A stretch of DNA of 6,361 nt from Nitrospira lenta (GCA_945906715.1 CAMDRK010000160.1:1-6361), one strand, 5' to 3'. Numbered from the stretch's first letter, positions 1 to 6,128 are shown. Notes: generated from the sequence alone by a model not told the origin. Translations and numbers: made by a program.

Positions 1-1315
1 TGCGAGTGAGGATGGCCAATCGCGGCGTGAGCTTCTGGTTAAGGGAGGCAAGATAGCAGCCGGTGTAGGGGTTGCCGCTCTGCTCGGTAACTTGGGCAAC
101 TGGGCCCTGTCCTACGCGGCAGACAAGGAACCGATCAAGATCGGGATCCTGCATTCGCTCAGCGGGACCATGGCGATCAGCGAAGTGTCGCTGCGGGACA
201 CAGTGATGATGGCAGTCGAAGAGATCAACGCCAAGGGCGGGGTGTTGGGCCGGATGATCAAGCCGGTCGTCGTCGATCCAGCCTCGAACTGGGATCTCTT
301 TGCCGAGAAAGCCAAGCAGCTTTTGTTACAGGATAAGGTCTCAGTGACATTTGGTTGTTGGACCTCGGTCAGCCGCAAATCGGTGTTGCCGGTATTCGAG
401 AAGAACAACGGTTTGCTGTTCTATCCCGTGCAGTACGAGGGAGAAGAATGTTCGCGCAACGTCTTCTACACCGGCGCAGCCCCGAATCAGCAGGCCGTAC
501 CGGCGGTGGATTATCTGATGAGCAAAGAGGGCGGCGGATTCAAGAAGTTCTACCTGCTTGGTACGGACTATGTGTATCCCCGCACCACCAACAAGATCCT
601 GCGCGCCATGTTGCTGGCCAAGAAAGTGCCGGCGGCCAACATCGAGGAAGAATATACGCCGTTCCACCATCAGGATTATCAAACCATCTGCGGTAAGCTG
701 AAGAAATTCGCTGCCGGCGGTGGGGCTGCCGTGATCAGCACGATCAACGGCGACAGCAACGTGCCGTTCTACAAGGAGTTTGCGAACCAGGGATTGCGGG
801 CCGAAGATGCCCCAATCATGGCCTTCAGCGTGGCGGAGGACGAGTTGCGCGGAATGGACACGTCCGCGCTGGTCGGTCACCTGGCTGCGTGGAATTATTA
901 TCAAAGCGTCGATACGCCGCAGAACAAGAAGTTCGTGGCAGATTTCAAGGCCTACTGCAAGAAGAACAACCTGCCGGACGGCGACAAGCGGGTCACGGAC
1001 GATCCGATCGAAGCCGCCTACTTCGGGGTCTATATCTGGAAGCAAGCAGTCGAGAAGGCCGGAGGGACCGATGTCGATAAGGTCCGGAAGGCAGTCTATG
1101 GCAGCAAGTTCATGGCGCCGGGCGGCGAGATCATGATGGATGCCGCCAATCACCACACCTACAGGCCGGTGCTGATCGGAGAAATCTTGAAAGACGGCCA
1201 GTTCAAGGTGGTCTCCCGTTCACCGGGGTTGGTGAAGCCGGAACCCTGGAGTGAGTTTACGAATCCTGAAAAGGGCTGCGACTGGGTCGCTCATCAGGGG
1301 ACTTACCAAAAATAG
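1..1315 (+). CDS. urtA: Urea ABC transporter, periplasmic urea-binding protein UrtA (5' end outside window)
   Basis: Binds urea in the periplasm and delivers it to the UrtBC permease. The reading frame is open from base 2 to the TAG at 1313-1315 (437 residues visible). The first in-frame start-like codon is a TTG at 92, but it lies inside the signal peptide: the upstream in-frame codons encode S-R-R-E-L-L-V-K (bases 20-43) and then a hydrophobic Ala/Gly/Val/Leu stretch, a twin-arginine (Tat) leader. The true start is therefore upstream of base 1, probably by only a few codons. Likely cleavage is S-Y-A|A-D near base 118; there is no lipobox cysteine. The mature part begins with PIKIGILHSLSGTMA, typical of the periplasmic-binding fold of HAAT transporters, and has the UrtA/FmdD-like blocks FGCWTSVSRKSVLPVFE and YEGEECS. 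The related amide-binding protein FmdD is the main alternative, but complete urtBCDE and ureA downstream favour urea. The sequence is intact to the C-terminus. Confidence 0.95.
   Translation, partial: ASEDGQSRRELLVKGGKIAAGVGVAALLGNLGNWALSYAADKEPIKIGILHSLSGTMAISEVSLRDTVMMAVEEINAKGGVLGRMIKPVVVDPASNWDLFAEKAKQLLLQDKVSVTFGCWTSVSRKSVLPVFEKNNGLLFYPVQYEGEECSRNVFYTGAAPNQQAVPAVDYLMSKEGGGFKKFYLLGTDYVYPRTTNKILRAMLLAKKVPAANIEEEYTPFHHQDYQTICGKLKKFAAGGGAAVISTINGDSNVPFYKEFANQGLRAEDAPIMAFSVAEDELRGMDTSALVGHLAAWNYYQSVDTPQNKKFVADFKAYCKKNNLPDGDKRVTDDPIEAAYFGVYIWKQAVEKAGGTDVDKVRKAVYGSKFMAPGGEIMMDAANHHTYRPVLIGEILKDGQFKVVSRSPGLVKPEPWSEFTNPEKGCDWVAHQGTYQK
20..118 (+). other. Twin-arginine (Tat) signal peptide of UrtA
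   Basis: Seen in the urtA frame: S-R-R-E-L-L-V-K at 20-43, then a moderately hydrophobic Gly/Ala-rich core (about bases 44-112), then S-Y-A followed by A-D at the mature junction. This matches the Tat consensus S/T-R-R-x-F/L-L-K, with Leu in place of Phe. It implies folding in the cytoplasm before export. The exact cleavage site is inferred from the small residues at -3 and -1. Confidence 0.8.
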
Positions 1316-1320
1316 TCCGT

Positions 1321-1400
1321 CATGTTAGCCAGGGGACAGGCTCTGCCGTCTGCGGCAGTGCCTGTCCCGCTCCCAGTACGGGGACAGGCGGGCTAGCATG
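1321..1400. repeat. Nested inverted repeat with REP-like palindrome, urtA-urtB gap
   Basis: The outer arms are CATGTTAGCC (1321-1330) and GGCTAGCATG (1391-1400), complementary at 9 of 10 positions. Inside lies a near-perfect hairpin: a 16-nt arm 1333-1348, loop TCTG 1349-1352, and a 16-nt arm 1353-1368 with one mismatch. A further half-site GGGGACAGGC at 1380-1389 can pair instead with GCCTGTCCC at 1360-1368 (9 bp, perfect), so two inner folds are mutually exclusive. The same palindrome family recurs in the urtB-urtC gap. No T-run follows, so it is not a canonical Rho-independent terminator. It may shield the 3' end of urtA mRNA. The rest of the gap (1401-1469) shows nothing clear apart from the urtB ribosome-binding site. 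Confidence 0.85.
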
Positions 1401-1451
1401 GGTGCGGAGTGCAGTTGGCGGGACGCGAGGTCTGCGATATTTGTGTGTCTT

Positions 1452-1456
1452 GGAGG
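1452..1456 (+). promoter_or_regulatory. Ribosome-binding site of urtB
   Basis: GGAGG lies 13 nt before the ATG at 1470, a rather long spacing. An in-frame TAG at 1458-1460 excludes any earlier start, so the ATG at 1470 (or the adjacent one at 1473) must be used. Confidence 0.6.
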
Positions 1457-1469
1457 TTAGTCCACCATC

Positions 1470-3020
1470 ATGATGATTTCTCTAGGTCGCACGGTTGCTG
1501 CACTCAGTTTGGCGCTGTTTTTATTTTCCGGACATAGCTGGTCGATCGCAGCGGAGGGGGCTATCACAGCTCCGCCGATTTCTTCTATAGAGCAAGCCCT
1601 CGGCCAGGTTGCCAGCGAAGACGAATCCGTCCGCAGCGCCGCCATTCGTCTGTTGATCGAACAGGGCGACGTCAGCTTGGTGCCGCGCCTGGAAGAGATG
1701 CGCGCCAATGCAAGCCGCAGCATCCGGCAGGCCATCAAGCCGCTCATGGATCTCCTCAAGAATCGAGCGAAACTTGCCAGCCCCGACAGCGACGTTCGCC
1801 GATCGGCTGCGACGGATCTCGGCTCATCCGGTAATCCATCGGTAATTCCATGGCTGGATGCCGCCAGGGTAAATGAATCGAATAAGTGGGTGCGCTACAC
1901 GATGGAGGAGTCTGTAACGCTGCTCAAGCTTGCGTCGGACGATCCGTCGATCATCGCCGCTGCAGCAGAGAAGCTCGGCGAACTTGGCAGTCAGAACGGG
2001 GTGCCGGTACTAAAACAATTGGTCGCGGCCGGCGCTGTAGCAGAAGCGACCGAACAGCAGAAGACGGTGGCGATGGCCGCCGCCGCCGCGATCGTGCGTA
2101 TCGAAAGCTGGGGCGCCTGGTCGAACGCCATTGAAACACTGTTCCGCGGAATCAGCCTGAGTTCAATCCTACTGATCATGTCTCTGGGTTTGGCGATTGT
2201 CTTCGGTTTGATGGGCGTCATCAATATGGCCCATGGCGAGCTGATGATGGTCGGCGCTTACGCGACGTTTGTGACGCAGCAATTTTTCACTGCCTGGTTT
2301 CCGTCCGATATGTTCGATTGGTATTTTCCCGTAGCATTGCCGGTAGCCTTCCTTGCAGCCGCCGGCTCCGGATTCCTGCTGGAGGCGACGGTCATCCGGT
2401 TTCTTTATGGGCGTCCACTCGAAACGATGTTGGCGACCTGGGGAGTGAGCCTGGTGCTCATGCAGGCGGCCCGGGTCTACTTTGGCGATCTTACCGCCGT
2501 GGTTGCGCCAGGCCCGCTCAGAGGCGGCATGCAAGTGTTGGTCGGGGTCTACCTGCCCTATAACCGAATATTCATCATCGCGCTCTCGATCATTTGCGTG
2601 CTTGGGATTTACTTCGCGCTCTTTAAATCGAATCTCGGGTTACGCGTGAGGGCGGTGACTCAAAATCGAAATATGAGCGCCTGTCTCGGCATTCCAACCA
2701 GAAAAGTCGACTCCTATACCTTTGCCTTCGGGTCGGGGCTGGCGGGTATCGCGGGCTGGGCGCTTACGATGGTTGGGAACGTCGACCCGGGCCTCGGTCA
2801 GAACTATATCGTCGACGCCTTCATGGTGGTGGTCACAGGCGGGGTCGGGAAACTGGCCGGCACGATCGTGGCCTCCCTGGGAATCGGCGGGCTGAACAAG
2901 CTGATCGAGCCCAGTTTCGGCGCTGTGTACGGCAAGGTTTTCATCCTCGTGATGGTGATTCTGTTCTTGCAGTGGCGGCCATCCGGACTGTTTGCGATGA
3001 AGGGACGAAATGCCGATTGA
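1470..3020 (+). CDS. urtB: Urea ABC transporter permease UrtB with N-terminal HEAT-like domain
   Basis: One of two inner-membrane permeases that form the urea channel with UrtC; 516 residues, intact. Residues 1-28 look like a Sec signal peptide or first membrane anchor (hydrophobic core about 8-20, ending I-A-A-E). Residues about 40-210 are a soluble helical region with HEAT-like repeats (for example SVRSAAIRLLIEQGDVSLVP, DVRRSAATDLGSSGNPSVIP and a third around 160-185), presumably periplasmic. The LivH-like permease core starts near residue 222 and has about 7-8 hydrophobic segments (roughly 228-250, 255-272, 285-308, 318-335, 355-383, 418-436, 450-475, 486-503). The cytoplasmic loop around 387-408 (SNLGLRVRAVTQNR, ending at LGI) is the EAA-like contact for the ATPases. 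LivH proteins are usually near 300 residues; the extra length is the N-terminal domain, which is known in many UrtB proteins. Start: first possible ATG after an in-frame stop. Confidence 0.95.
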   Translation: MMISLGRTVAALSLALFLFSGHSWSIAAEGAITAPPISSIEQALGQVASEDESVRSAAIRLLIEQGDVSLVPRLEEMRANASRSIRQAIKPLMDLLKNRAKLASPDSDVRRSAATDLGSSGNPSVIPWLDAARVNESNKWVRYTMEESVTLLKLASDDPSIIAAAAEKLGELGSQNGVPVLKQLVAAGAVAEATEQQKTVAMAAAAAIVRIESWGAWSNAIETLFRGISLSSILLIMSLGLAIVFGLMGVINMAHGELMMVGAYATFVTQQFFTAWFPSDMFDWYFPVALPVAFLAAAGSGFLLEATVIRFLYGRPLETMLATWGVSLVLMQAARVYFGDLTAVVAPGPLRGGMQVLVGVYLPYNRIFIIALSIICVLGIYFALFKSNLGLRVRAVTQNRNMSACLGIPTRKVDSYTFAFGSGLAGIAGWALTMVGNVDPGLGQNYIVDAFMVVVTGGVGKLAGTIVASLGIGGLNKLIEPSFGAVYGKVFILVMVILFLQWRPSGLFAMKGRNAD

Positions 3021-3021
3021 G

Positions 3022-3059
3022 GGGGACTGGCTCCGCCGTCTGCGGCGGTGCCTGTCCCC
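3022..3059 (+). repeat. REP-like palindrome, copy A
   Basis: The arms 3022-3038 and 3043-3059 surround loop TCTG (3039-3042). The arms pair except at two T-T mismatches. The stem starts one base after the urtB stop codon (3018-3020), so it would fold at the end of the urtB reading frame. Confidence 0.85.
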
Positions 3060-3070
3060 CTTCTGAGATG

Positions 3071-3122
3071 GGCGGCGGTGCCTGTCCCCGTCTTGAGGCG
3101 GCGGAGCCTGTCCCCGTCTCAG
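3071..3122. repeat. Tandem pair of 26-bp units carrying single REP half-sites
   Basis: 3071-3096 and 3097-3122 are adjacent direct copies that agree at 22 of 26 positions; both contain GGCGGCGG(T/A)GCCTGTCCCC followed by GTCT. The right half of the preceding palindrome (about 3042-3066) is a third, looser copy. This suggests local duplication or slippage within the repeat cluster. Confidence 0.75.
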
Positions 3123-3133
3123 GAGCCAAGGAG

Positions 3134-3171
3134 CGGGACAGGCACCGCCGCAGACGGCGGAGCCAGTCCCC
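3134..3171 (-). repeat. REP-like palindrome, copy B (inverted copy of A)
   Basis: The arms 3135-3150 and 3155-3170 flank loop CAGA. Bases 3135-3171 are the exact reverse complement of 3022-3058 (37 of 37). The pair A/B, about 75 nt apart, could therefore also form one long stem of about 37 bp, the doublet layout known as a REPIN. Confidence 0.85.
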
Positions 3172-3180
3172 GTCTCGGAC

Positions 3181-3215
3181 GGGGACAGGCACTAAGAAGA
3201 AGGGTGCCAGTCCCC
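3181..3215. repeat. Third, smaller REP-like hairpin before urtC
   Basis: GGGGACAGGCAC (3181-3192) pairs with GTGCCAGTCCCC (3204-3215) with one mismatch, around an 11-nt loop. It lies 2 nt upstream of the urtC ribosome-binding site. Confidence 0.7.
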
Positions 3216-3217
3216 AC

Positions 3218-3222
3218 GGAGA
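3218..3222 (+). promoter_or_regulatory. Ribosome-binding site of urtC
   Basis: GGAGA lies 12 nt before the ATG at 3235, immediately after the last hairpin of the repeat cluster. Confidence 0.6.
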
Positions 3223-3234
3223 ATAGTAAACAAG

Positions 3235-4392
3235 ATGAGTGACGGAACAGCAGACAAGAATCGTAGTGGCGGGATGGCTTTCTGGGCTGTCGGGGCCATT
3301 CTGCTTGTGGTCATGCCCCTCCTGAATATCTTGCCGCCGGAAGATTCCTGGTTTCACCTCTCCGATTTCAGTCTGAATCGGTTCGGAAAATTTCTCGCCT
3401 TTGGGATTCTGGCTCTCGGGCTCGATCTCATCTGGGGCTACACCGGCATCCTGAGCTTGGGGCAGGGTGTATTTTTCGGATTAGGCGCCTACTGCATGGG
3501 CATGCATCTCATGCTGACGATCGGAAAAGAGAGCGTCTATGGCACCGAGATGCCGGACTTCATGGTGTGGAACCAGGTGAAAGAGCTGCCGCTTTTCTGG
3601 AAGCCGTTCTATAGTTTTCCGGTTGCCGTCATTGGATCAATCCTGGTGCCGATGGCGTTTGCGCTCGTGTTCGGATTTTTCGCCTTCCGCAGCCGCATCA
3701 AAGGTGTCTATTTCGCGATTATCACACAGGCTCTGGCGCTCGTCGCCTGGCTGGTCTTTAACCGGAACGATACGAATCTCGGCGGCACGAACGGATTGAC
3801 CGATTTCAAGCAGGTGATCGGGTATCGGCTCTCCGAACCCAGCACGCAGTTGGTGTTGTATATCATCACCGTGCTCTGTCTCGGCGCGTCCTATCTCTTC
3901 TGCCAGTGGATCATTCGCTCGCGTGCCGGCCGGGTGCTGGTTGCCGTGCGGGATAGCGAGAAACGCGTCGTCTTTTCCGGGTATACCCCTGCCAACTATA
4001 AGCTATTCGTCTTTGTCGTGGCTGCGGCCTTGGCCGGGTTGGCCGGGATGTTGTATGCCCCCCAGGTCGGCATCATCACGCCGGCGCAGATTGGGGTGCT
4101 GCCGTCGCTTGAAATGGTTATTTGGGTGGCGGTGGGTGGCCGCGCCAGCCTGGCAGGGGCGGTATTGGGGGCCGTGAGTGTAAATTATGGCCGTAGCGTG
4201 CTGACCAATTATTTTCCCGAACTCTGGCCCTTCATCCTCGGTGGGCTCTTCGTGTTGGTCGTGCTGTTGTTCCCCGATGGGCTGATCGGCATGATGCGAA
4301 AAGCAAAGAGTCTCCTGAGCCGGAGTAAGCCCGATGGGGGGAAACCGGTTGTGCCTGCTGAGAAAGCTGCCGTGCTGGAGGGGAAGCGCTGA
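3235..4392 (+). CDS. urtC: Urea ABC transporter permease UrtC
   Basis: Second inner-membrane permease (LivM-like), partner of UrtB; 385 residues, a usual length for UrtC. Hydrophobic segments are seen at roughly 15-33, 50-68, 72-95, 128-150, 156-175, 204-225, 254-275, 288-314 and 328-347. Family-like blocks include LGLDLIWGYTGILSLGQGVF (61-80), the G-G-T-N-G-L loop (183-188) and the EAA-like cytoplasmic loop SRAGRVLVAVRDSEKRVVFS (229-248), which should contact UrtD/UrtE. The C-terminus ends in a charged tail (about 353-385). The start at 3235 is supported by GGAGA upstream and by a polar N-terminus before the first membrane helix. The stop is 1 nt before urtD, so the two are probably translationally coupled. 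Confidence 0.96.
   Translation: MSDGTADKNRSGGMAFWAVGAILLVVMPLLNILPPEDSWFHLSDFSLNRFGKFLAFGILALGLDLIWGYTGILSLGQGVFFGLGAYCMGMHLMLTIGKESVYGTEMPDFMVWNQVKELPLFWKPFYSFPVAVIGSILVPMAFALVFGFFAFRSRIKGVYFAIITQALALVAWLVFNRNDTNLGGTNGLTDFKQVIGYRLSEPSTQLVLYIITVLCLGASYLFCQWIIRSRAGRVLVAVRDSEKRVVFSGYTPANYKLFVFVVAAALAGLAGMLYAPQVGIITPAQIGVLPSLEMVIWVAVGGRASLAGAVLGAVSVNYGRSVLTNYFPELWPFILGGLFVLVVLLFPDGLIGMMRKAKSLLSRSKPDGGKPVVPAEKAAVLEGKR
4377..4381 (+). promoter_or_regulatory. Ribosome-binding site deciding the urtD start
   Basis: GGAGG (continuing as GGGAAG) inside the end of urtC lies 12 nt before the ATG at 4394. It supports that ATG over the longer open frame from 4334, which would overlap urtC by 59 nt and add 20 residues unlike an ABC ATPase N-terminus. 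Confidence 0.65.
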
Positions 4393-4393
4393 G

Positions 4394-5170
4394 ATGGCCG
4401 AGCAAAGCTCCTTTCAAAATTCCATCATCTATCTCGATGGCGTGACCGTCGATTACGATGGTTTCAAGGCGTTGAACAACTTGACCTTCATGGTTGACTA
4501 CAAGGAACTGCGCGTCGTCATCGGGCCGAACGGGGCTGGGAAGACGACCCTGCTCGACGTGATTTGCGGAAAGACCAAAGCGGCCAGCGGCCGTGTCGTG
4601 TTCGGGAGGGATGTCGACCTGAAGGGGAAGCACGAAGATGAAATCGTTGCCCTCGGCATCGGGCGAAAATTTCAAGCGCCGTCGGTCTATGGGTTTCTGT
4701 CAGTCTGGGAAAACCTCGACTTGTCGCTGAAACGGAGCAGTAAGGGTGTCTTTGCGACCCTGTTCGGGAAATCGACGGCGGATGAACGGGTAAGGATCGA
4801 GAAGAACCTCGAAACGATCGGTCTGAAAGATTATGCGCATACCAGGGCCGGGTCCCTGTCGCATGGTCAGAAGCAATGGCTCGAAATCGGCATGGTGATT
4901 TTGCAAGACCCTTCGTTGCTCCTCGTCGACGAGCCGGTCGCCGGGATGACTGACGAAGAAACGGAGCAGACAGGTCAACTGCTCCAATCGCTGGCGGAAA
5001 AACAGGCCATCATTGTCATTGAACACGACATGGAGTTCGTCCGGCAGATCGCCCGCGTTGTGACGGTCTTGCACGAGGGTACGGTCATTTGCGAAGGCAG
5101 CGTCGAGAAGGTACAGGCAGACGATCGGGTGCGGGAAATTTATCTGGGTAGACAAAAAGTGGCTCACTAG
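4394..5170 (+). CDS. urtD: Urea ABC transporter ATP-binding protein UrtD
   Basis: Cytoplasmic ATPase (LivG-like) that powers urea import together with UrtE; 258 residues, intact. All ABC motifs are present: Walker A GPNGAGKT (44-51), Q-loop Gln94 in FQAPSV, signature LSHGQ (155-159), Walker B LLLVDE (175-180) and the H-loop His211 in IEHDMEFV. The signature has His in place of the usual third Gly (LSHGQ against LSGGQ), which I recall as usual for UrtD. The segment WENLDLSL and the C-terminal V-R-E-I-Y-L-G-R agree with the LivG/UrtD group. The gene starts 1 nt after urtC, the tightest junction in the operon, whereas urtE is separated by a 107-nt repeat-bearing gap. Confidence 0.96.
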   Translation: MAEQSSFQNSIIYLDGVTVDYDGFKALNNLTFMVDYKELRVVIGPNGAGKTTLLDVICGKTKAASGRVVFGRDVDLKGKHEDEIVALGIGRKFQAPSVYGFLSVWENLDLSLKRSSKGVFATLFGKSTADERVRIEKNLETIGLKDYAHTRAGSLSHGQKQWLEIGMVILQDPSLLLVDEPVAGMTDEETEQTGQLLQSLAEKQAIIVIEHDMEFVRQIARVVTVLHEGTVICEGSVEKVQADDRVREIYLGRQKVAH

Positions 5171-5202
5171 CAGGAAAGTGAAGGTCTGTCTCGTTGTCGC
5201 CC

Positions 5203-5254
5203 GGTCTTTCTGGTCTATCTGGTGTCAGACGAGACTAGATAGACCAGACAGACC
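5203..5254. repeat. Imperfect inverted repeat in the urtD-urtE gap
   Basis: The arms 5203-5222 and 5235-5254 pair at 18 of 20 positions around a 12-nt loop. The left arm can instead pair with later units of the tandem array: 5212-5223 is the exact complement of 5261-5272 (12 of 12), and GGTCTGTCT at 5183-5191 is complementary to both 5246-5254 and 5255-5263. Several alternative folds are thus possible in the leader of urtE. There is no T-run after the stem. Confidence 0.75.
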
Positions 5255-5273
5255 AGACAGACCAGATAGACCA
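5238..5273 (+). repeat. Four-unit 9-bp tandem repeat directly before urtE
   Basis: Four adjacent units read GATAGACCA, GACAGACCA, GACAGACCA, GATAGACCA; the only variable base is the third (T or C). The array ends 4 nt before the urtE ATG and occupies the place where a Shine-Dalgarno sequence would be expected. Inverted units occur upstream, for example TGGTCTATC at 5211-5219. Confidence 0.85.
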
Positions 5274-5277
5274 ATCA

Positions 5278-5988
5278 ATGCTCAAGCTTGAAAAGATTAA
5301 TGCCTACTACGGTGAAAGTCACATTCTTCGGGATGTGTCCTTTACGATCGACAAAGGAGAGGTTGTCTGTCTCATGGGCCGGAATGGGGTCGGCAAGACG
5401 ACCACGCTTAAAGTACTGACCGGCCTGTTGCCTGCGAGGTCGGGGCGGCTGATGTTCGACGGGGCTGATATCACGAAGGCGCCGACCGACAAGCGGGCAC
5501 GAAGCGGGCTGGCTTGTGTGCCGCAGGGCAGGGAGATTCTGCCTCACCTGACGGTTCGGGAGAATTTACTGCTCGGCTTCTGGGCAAGGTCGGACAAACC
5601 GAACGGGACGGTCGAGAAGGCTGCGTTCGACGAGGTCTATCACCTGTTTCCTAAGCTGACACAAATTCTCAATCGTCCGGGCGGCGTCCTGAGCGGCGGC
5701 GAGCAGCAGCAGTTGGCGATCGGCCGCGCGATCCTGTCGAATCCCAAGCTGCTCTTGCTTGATGAGCCGACGGAAGGCATTCAGCCTTCGATCGTGGATC
5801 AAATCGAAGACGTGATCATTGGATTTAAAAAACAGCGCCGCTTTGCCATTTTGTTGGTCGAGCAGGGACTCCACTTTGCCGCTCGGCTGGCGGAGAAGTA
5901 TGTGGTGATGGCCAAAGGGGCGGTGGTGGTGTCGGGCAAGAGTAGTGAGTTGAGCGCGGAGCAGGTGAAGCAGTATTTGACGGTGTAA
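5278..5988 (+). CDS. urtE: Urea ABC transporter ATP-binding protein UrtE
   Basis: Second cytoplasmic ATPase (LivF-like) of the urea importer; 236 residues, intact. Motifs: Walker A GRNGVGKT (34-41), Q-loop Gln83 in VPQGRE, signature LSGGE (138-142), Walker B LLLLDE (158-163). The H-loop position has Gln (V-E-Q, 194-196) instead of His, which is normal for the LivF/UrtE group. The N-terminus MLKLEKINAYYGESHILRDV is the usual UrtE opening, so the ATG at 5278 is well supported. The upstream frame is open only back to a TAG at 5236-5238 and offers no other start. No purine-rich ribosome-binding site precedes it; the 9-bp tandem array sits there instead. The gene is followed by a long hairpin and then ureA. 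Confidence 0.96.
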   Translation: MLKLEKINAYYGESHILRDVSFTIDKGEVVCLMGRNGVGKTTTLKVLTGLLPARSGRLMFDGADITKAPTDKRARSGLACVPQGREILPHLTVRENLLLGFWARSDKPNGTVEKAAFDEVYHLFPKLTQILNRPGGVLSGGEQQQLAIGRAILSNPKLLLLDEPTEGIQPSIVDQIEDVIIGFKKQRRFAILLVEQGLHFAARLAEKYVVMAKGAVVVSGKSSELSAEQVKQYLTV

Positions 5989-5993
5989 TTTGA

Positions 5994-6090
5994 GGCCCGG
6001 GGGCGGGAGTGTTCTCCTGCTCGCGCAACGCGCGGTCGCAGACTCCCCTCGTTGGACGCGCGCAATCGAGAACACTCCCGCCCCCAGGCC
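5994..6090. repeat. 97-nt GC-rich long hairpin between urtE and ureA
   Basis: A perfect 18-bp stem pairs 5999-6016 with 6068-6085. It extends outward through one C-A mismatch by four more pairs (5994-5997 with 6087-6090), giving 22 of 23 paired. An inner imperfect stem continues: TGC 6018-6020 with GCA 6062-6064, CGCG 6022-6025 with 6057-6060, CAACG 6026-6030 with CGTTG 6050-6054. The terminal loop is 6031-6049. The stem begins 5 nt after the urtE stop. The nearest T-run (TTTT, 6098-6101) is short and 7 nt beyond the stem, so a classical Rho-independent terminator is doubtful. It could be a mobile hairpin element, an mRNA-stabilising structure or a processing site between urt and ure transcripts. 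Confidence 0.85.
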
Positions 6091-6128
6091 CACTGACTTT
6101 TGTCCGCCGCTTGGGGGACGAAGGGAGA

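Larger units (their letters stand above)
3021..3215. repeat. Cluster of REP-like palindromes filling the urtB-urtC gap
   Basis: Begins directly after the urtB stop and holds eight half-sites of the type GGGGAC(A/T)GGC or its complement, at about 3021-3032, 3049-3060, 3079-3089, 3106-3115, 3135-3145, 3162-3171, 3181-3192 and 3204-3215. They form two full palindromes that are mirror copies of each other, a 26-bp tandem pair and a smaller third hairpin (listed separately). Repeats of this look, in environmental genomes, are often moved by REP-associated tyrosine transposases (RAYT, an IS200/IS605 relative). No transposase gene is in the window. Open frames through this block are by-products of the repeats. 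Confidence 0.85.

Noticed and set aside
92..94. TTG as the urtA start codon
   Set aside because: The frame is open upstream and encodes a Tat leader; the TTG falls within its hydrophobic segment and has no ribosome-binding site.
341..1156. Long minus-strand open frame opposite urtA
   Set aside because: It is antisense to a well-conserved gene, Arg/His/Leu-rich with no recognisable domain; a shadow of high-GC coding sequence.
1415..1443. Promoter for urtB (TTGGCG and TATTTG with 17-nt spacer)
   Set aside because: The -10 match is poor (3 of 6), and gap position alone does not support it.
3021..3215. CRISPR array
   Set aside because: Repeats are palindromic half-sites in both orientations with irregular spacing and no unique, equal-length spacers; no cas genes are present.
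2941..3357. Open frames on both strands through the urtB-urtC repeat cluster
   Set aside because: The translations are periodic Pro/Val/Arg/Gly strings produced by the palindromes.
4334..4393. Longer urtD with 20 extra N-terminal residues
   Set aside because: It would overlap urtC by 59 nt, and the added residues do not resemble an ABC ATPase; the ATG at 4394 has GGAGG upstream and gives the usual length.
5860..5868. Missing H-loop histidine in UrtE (Gln in its place)
   Set aside because: Gln at this position (V-E-Q) is the normal state in LivF/UrtE ATPases, so it is not a defect.
6098..6101. Rho-independent terminator after urtE
   Set aside because: Only four T residues, 7 nt beyond the hairpin; the stem is far longer than typical. 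Kept as a structural element only.
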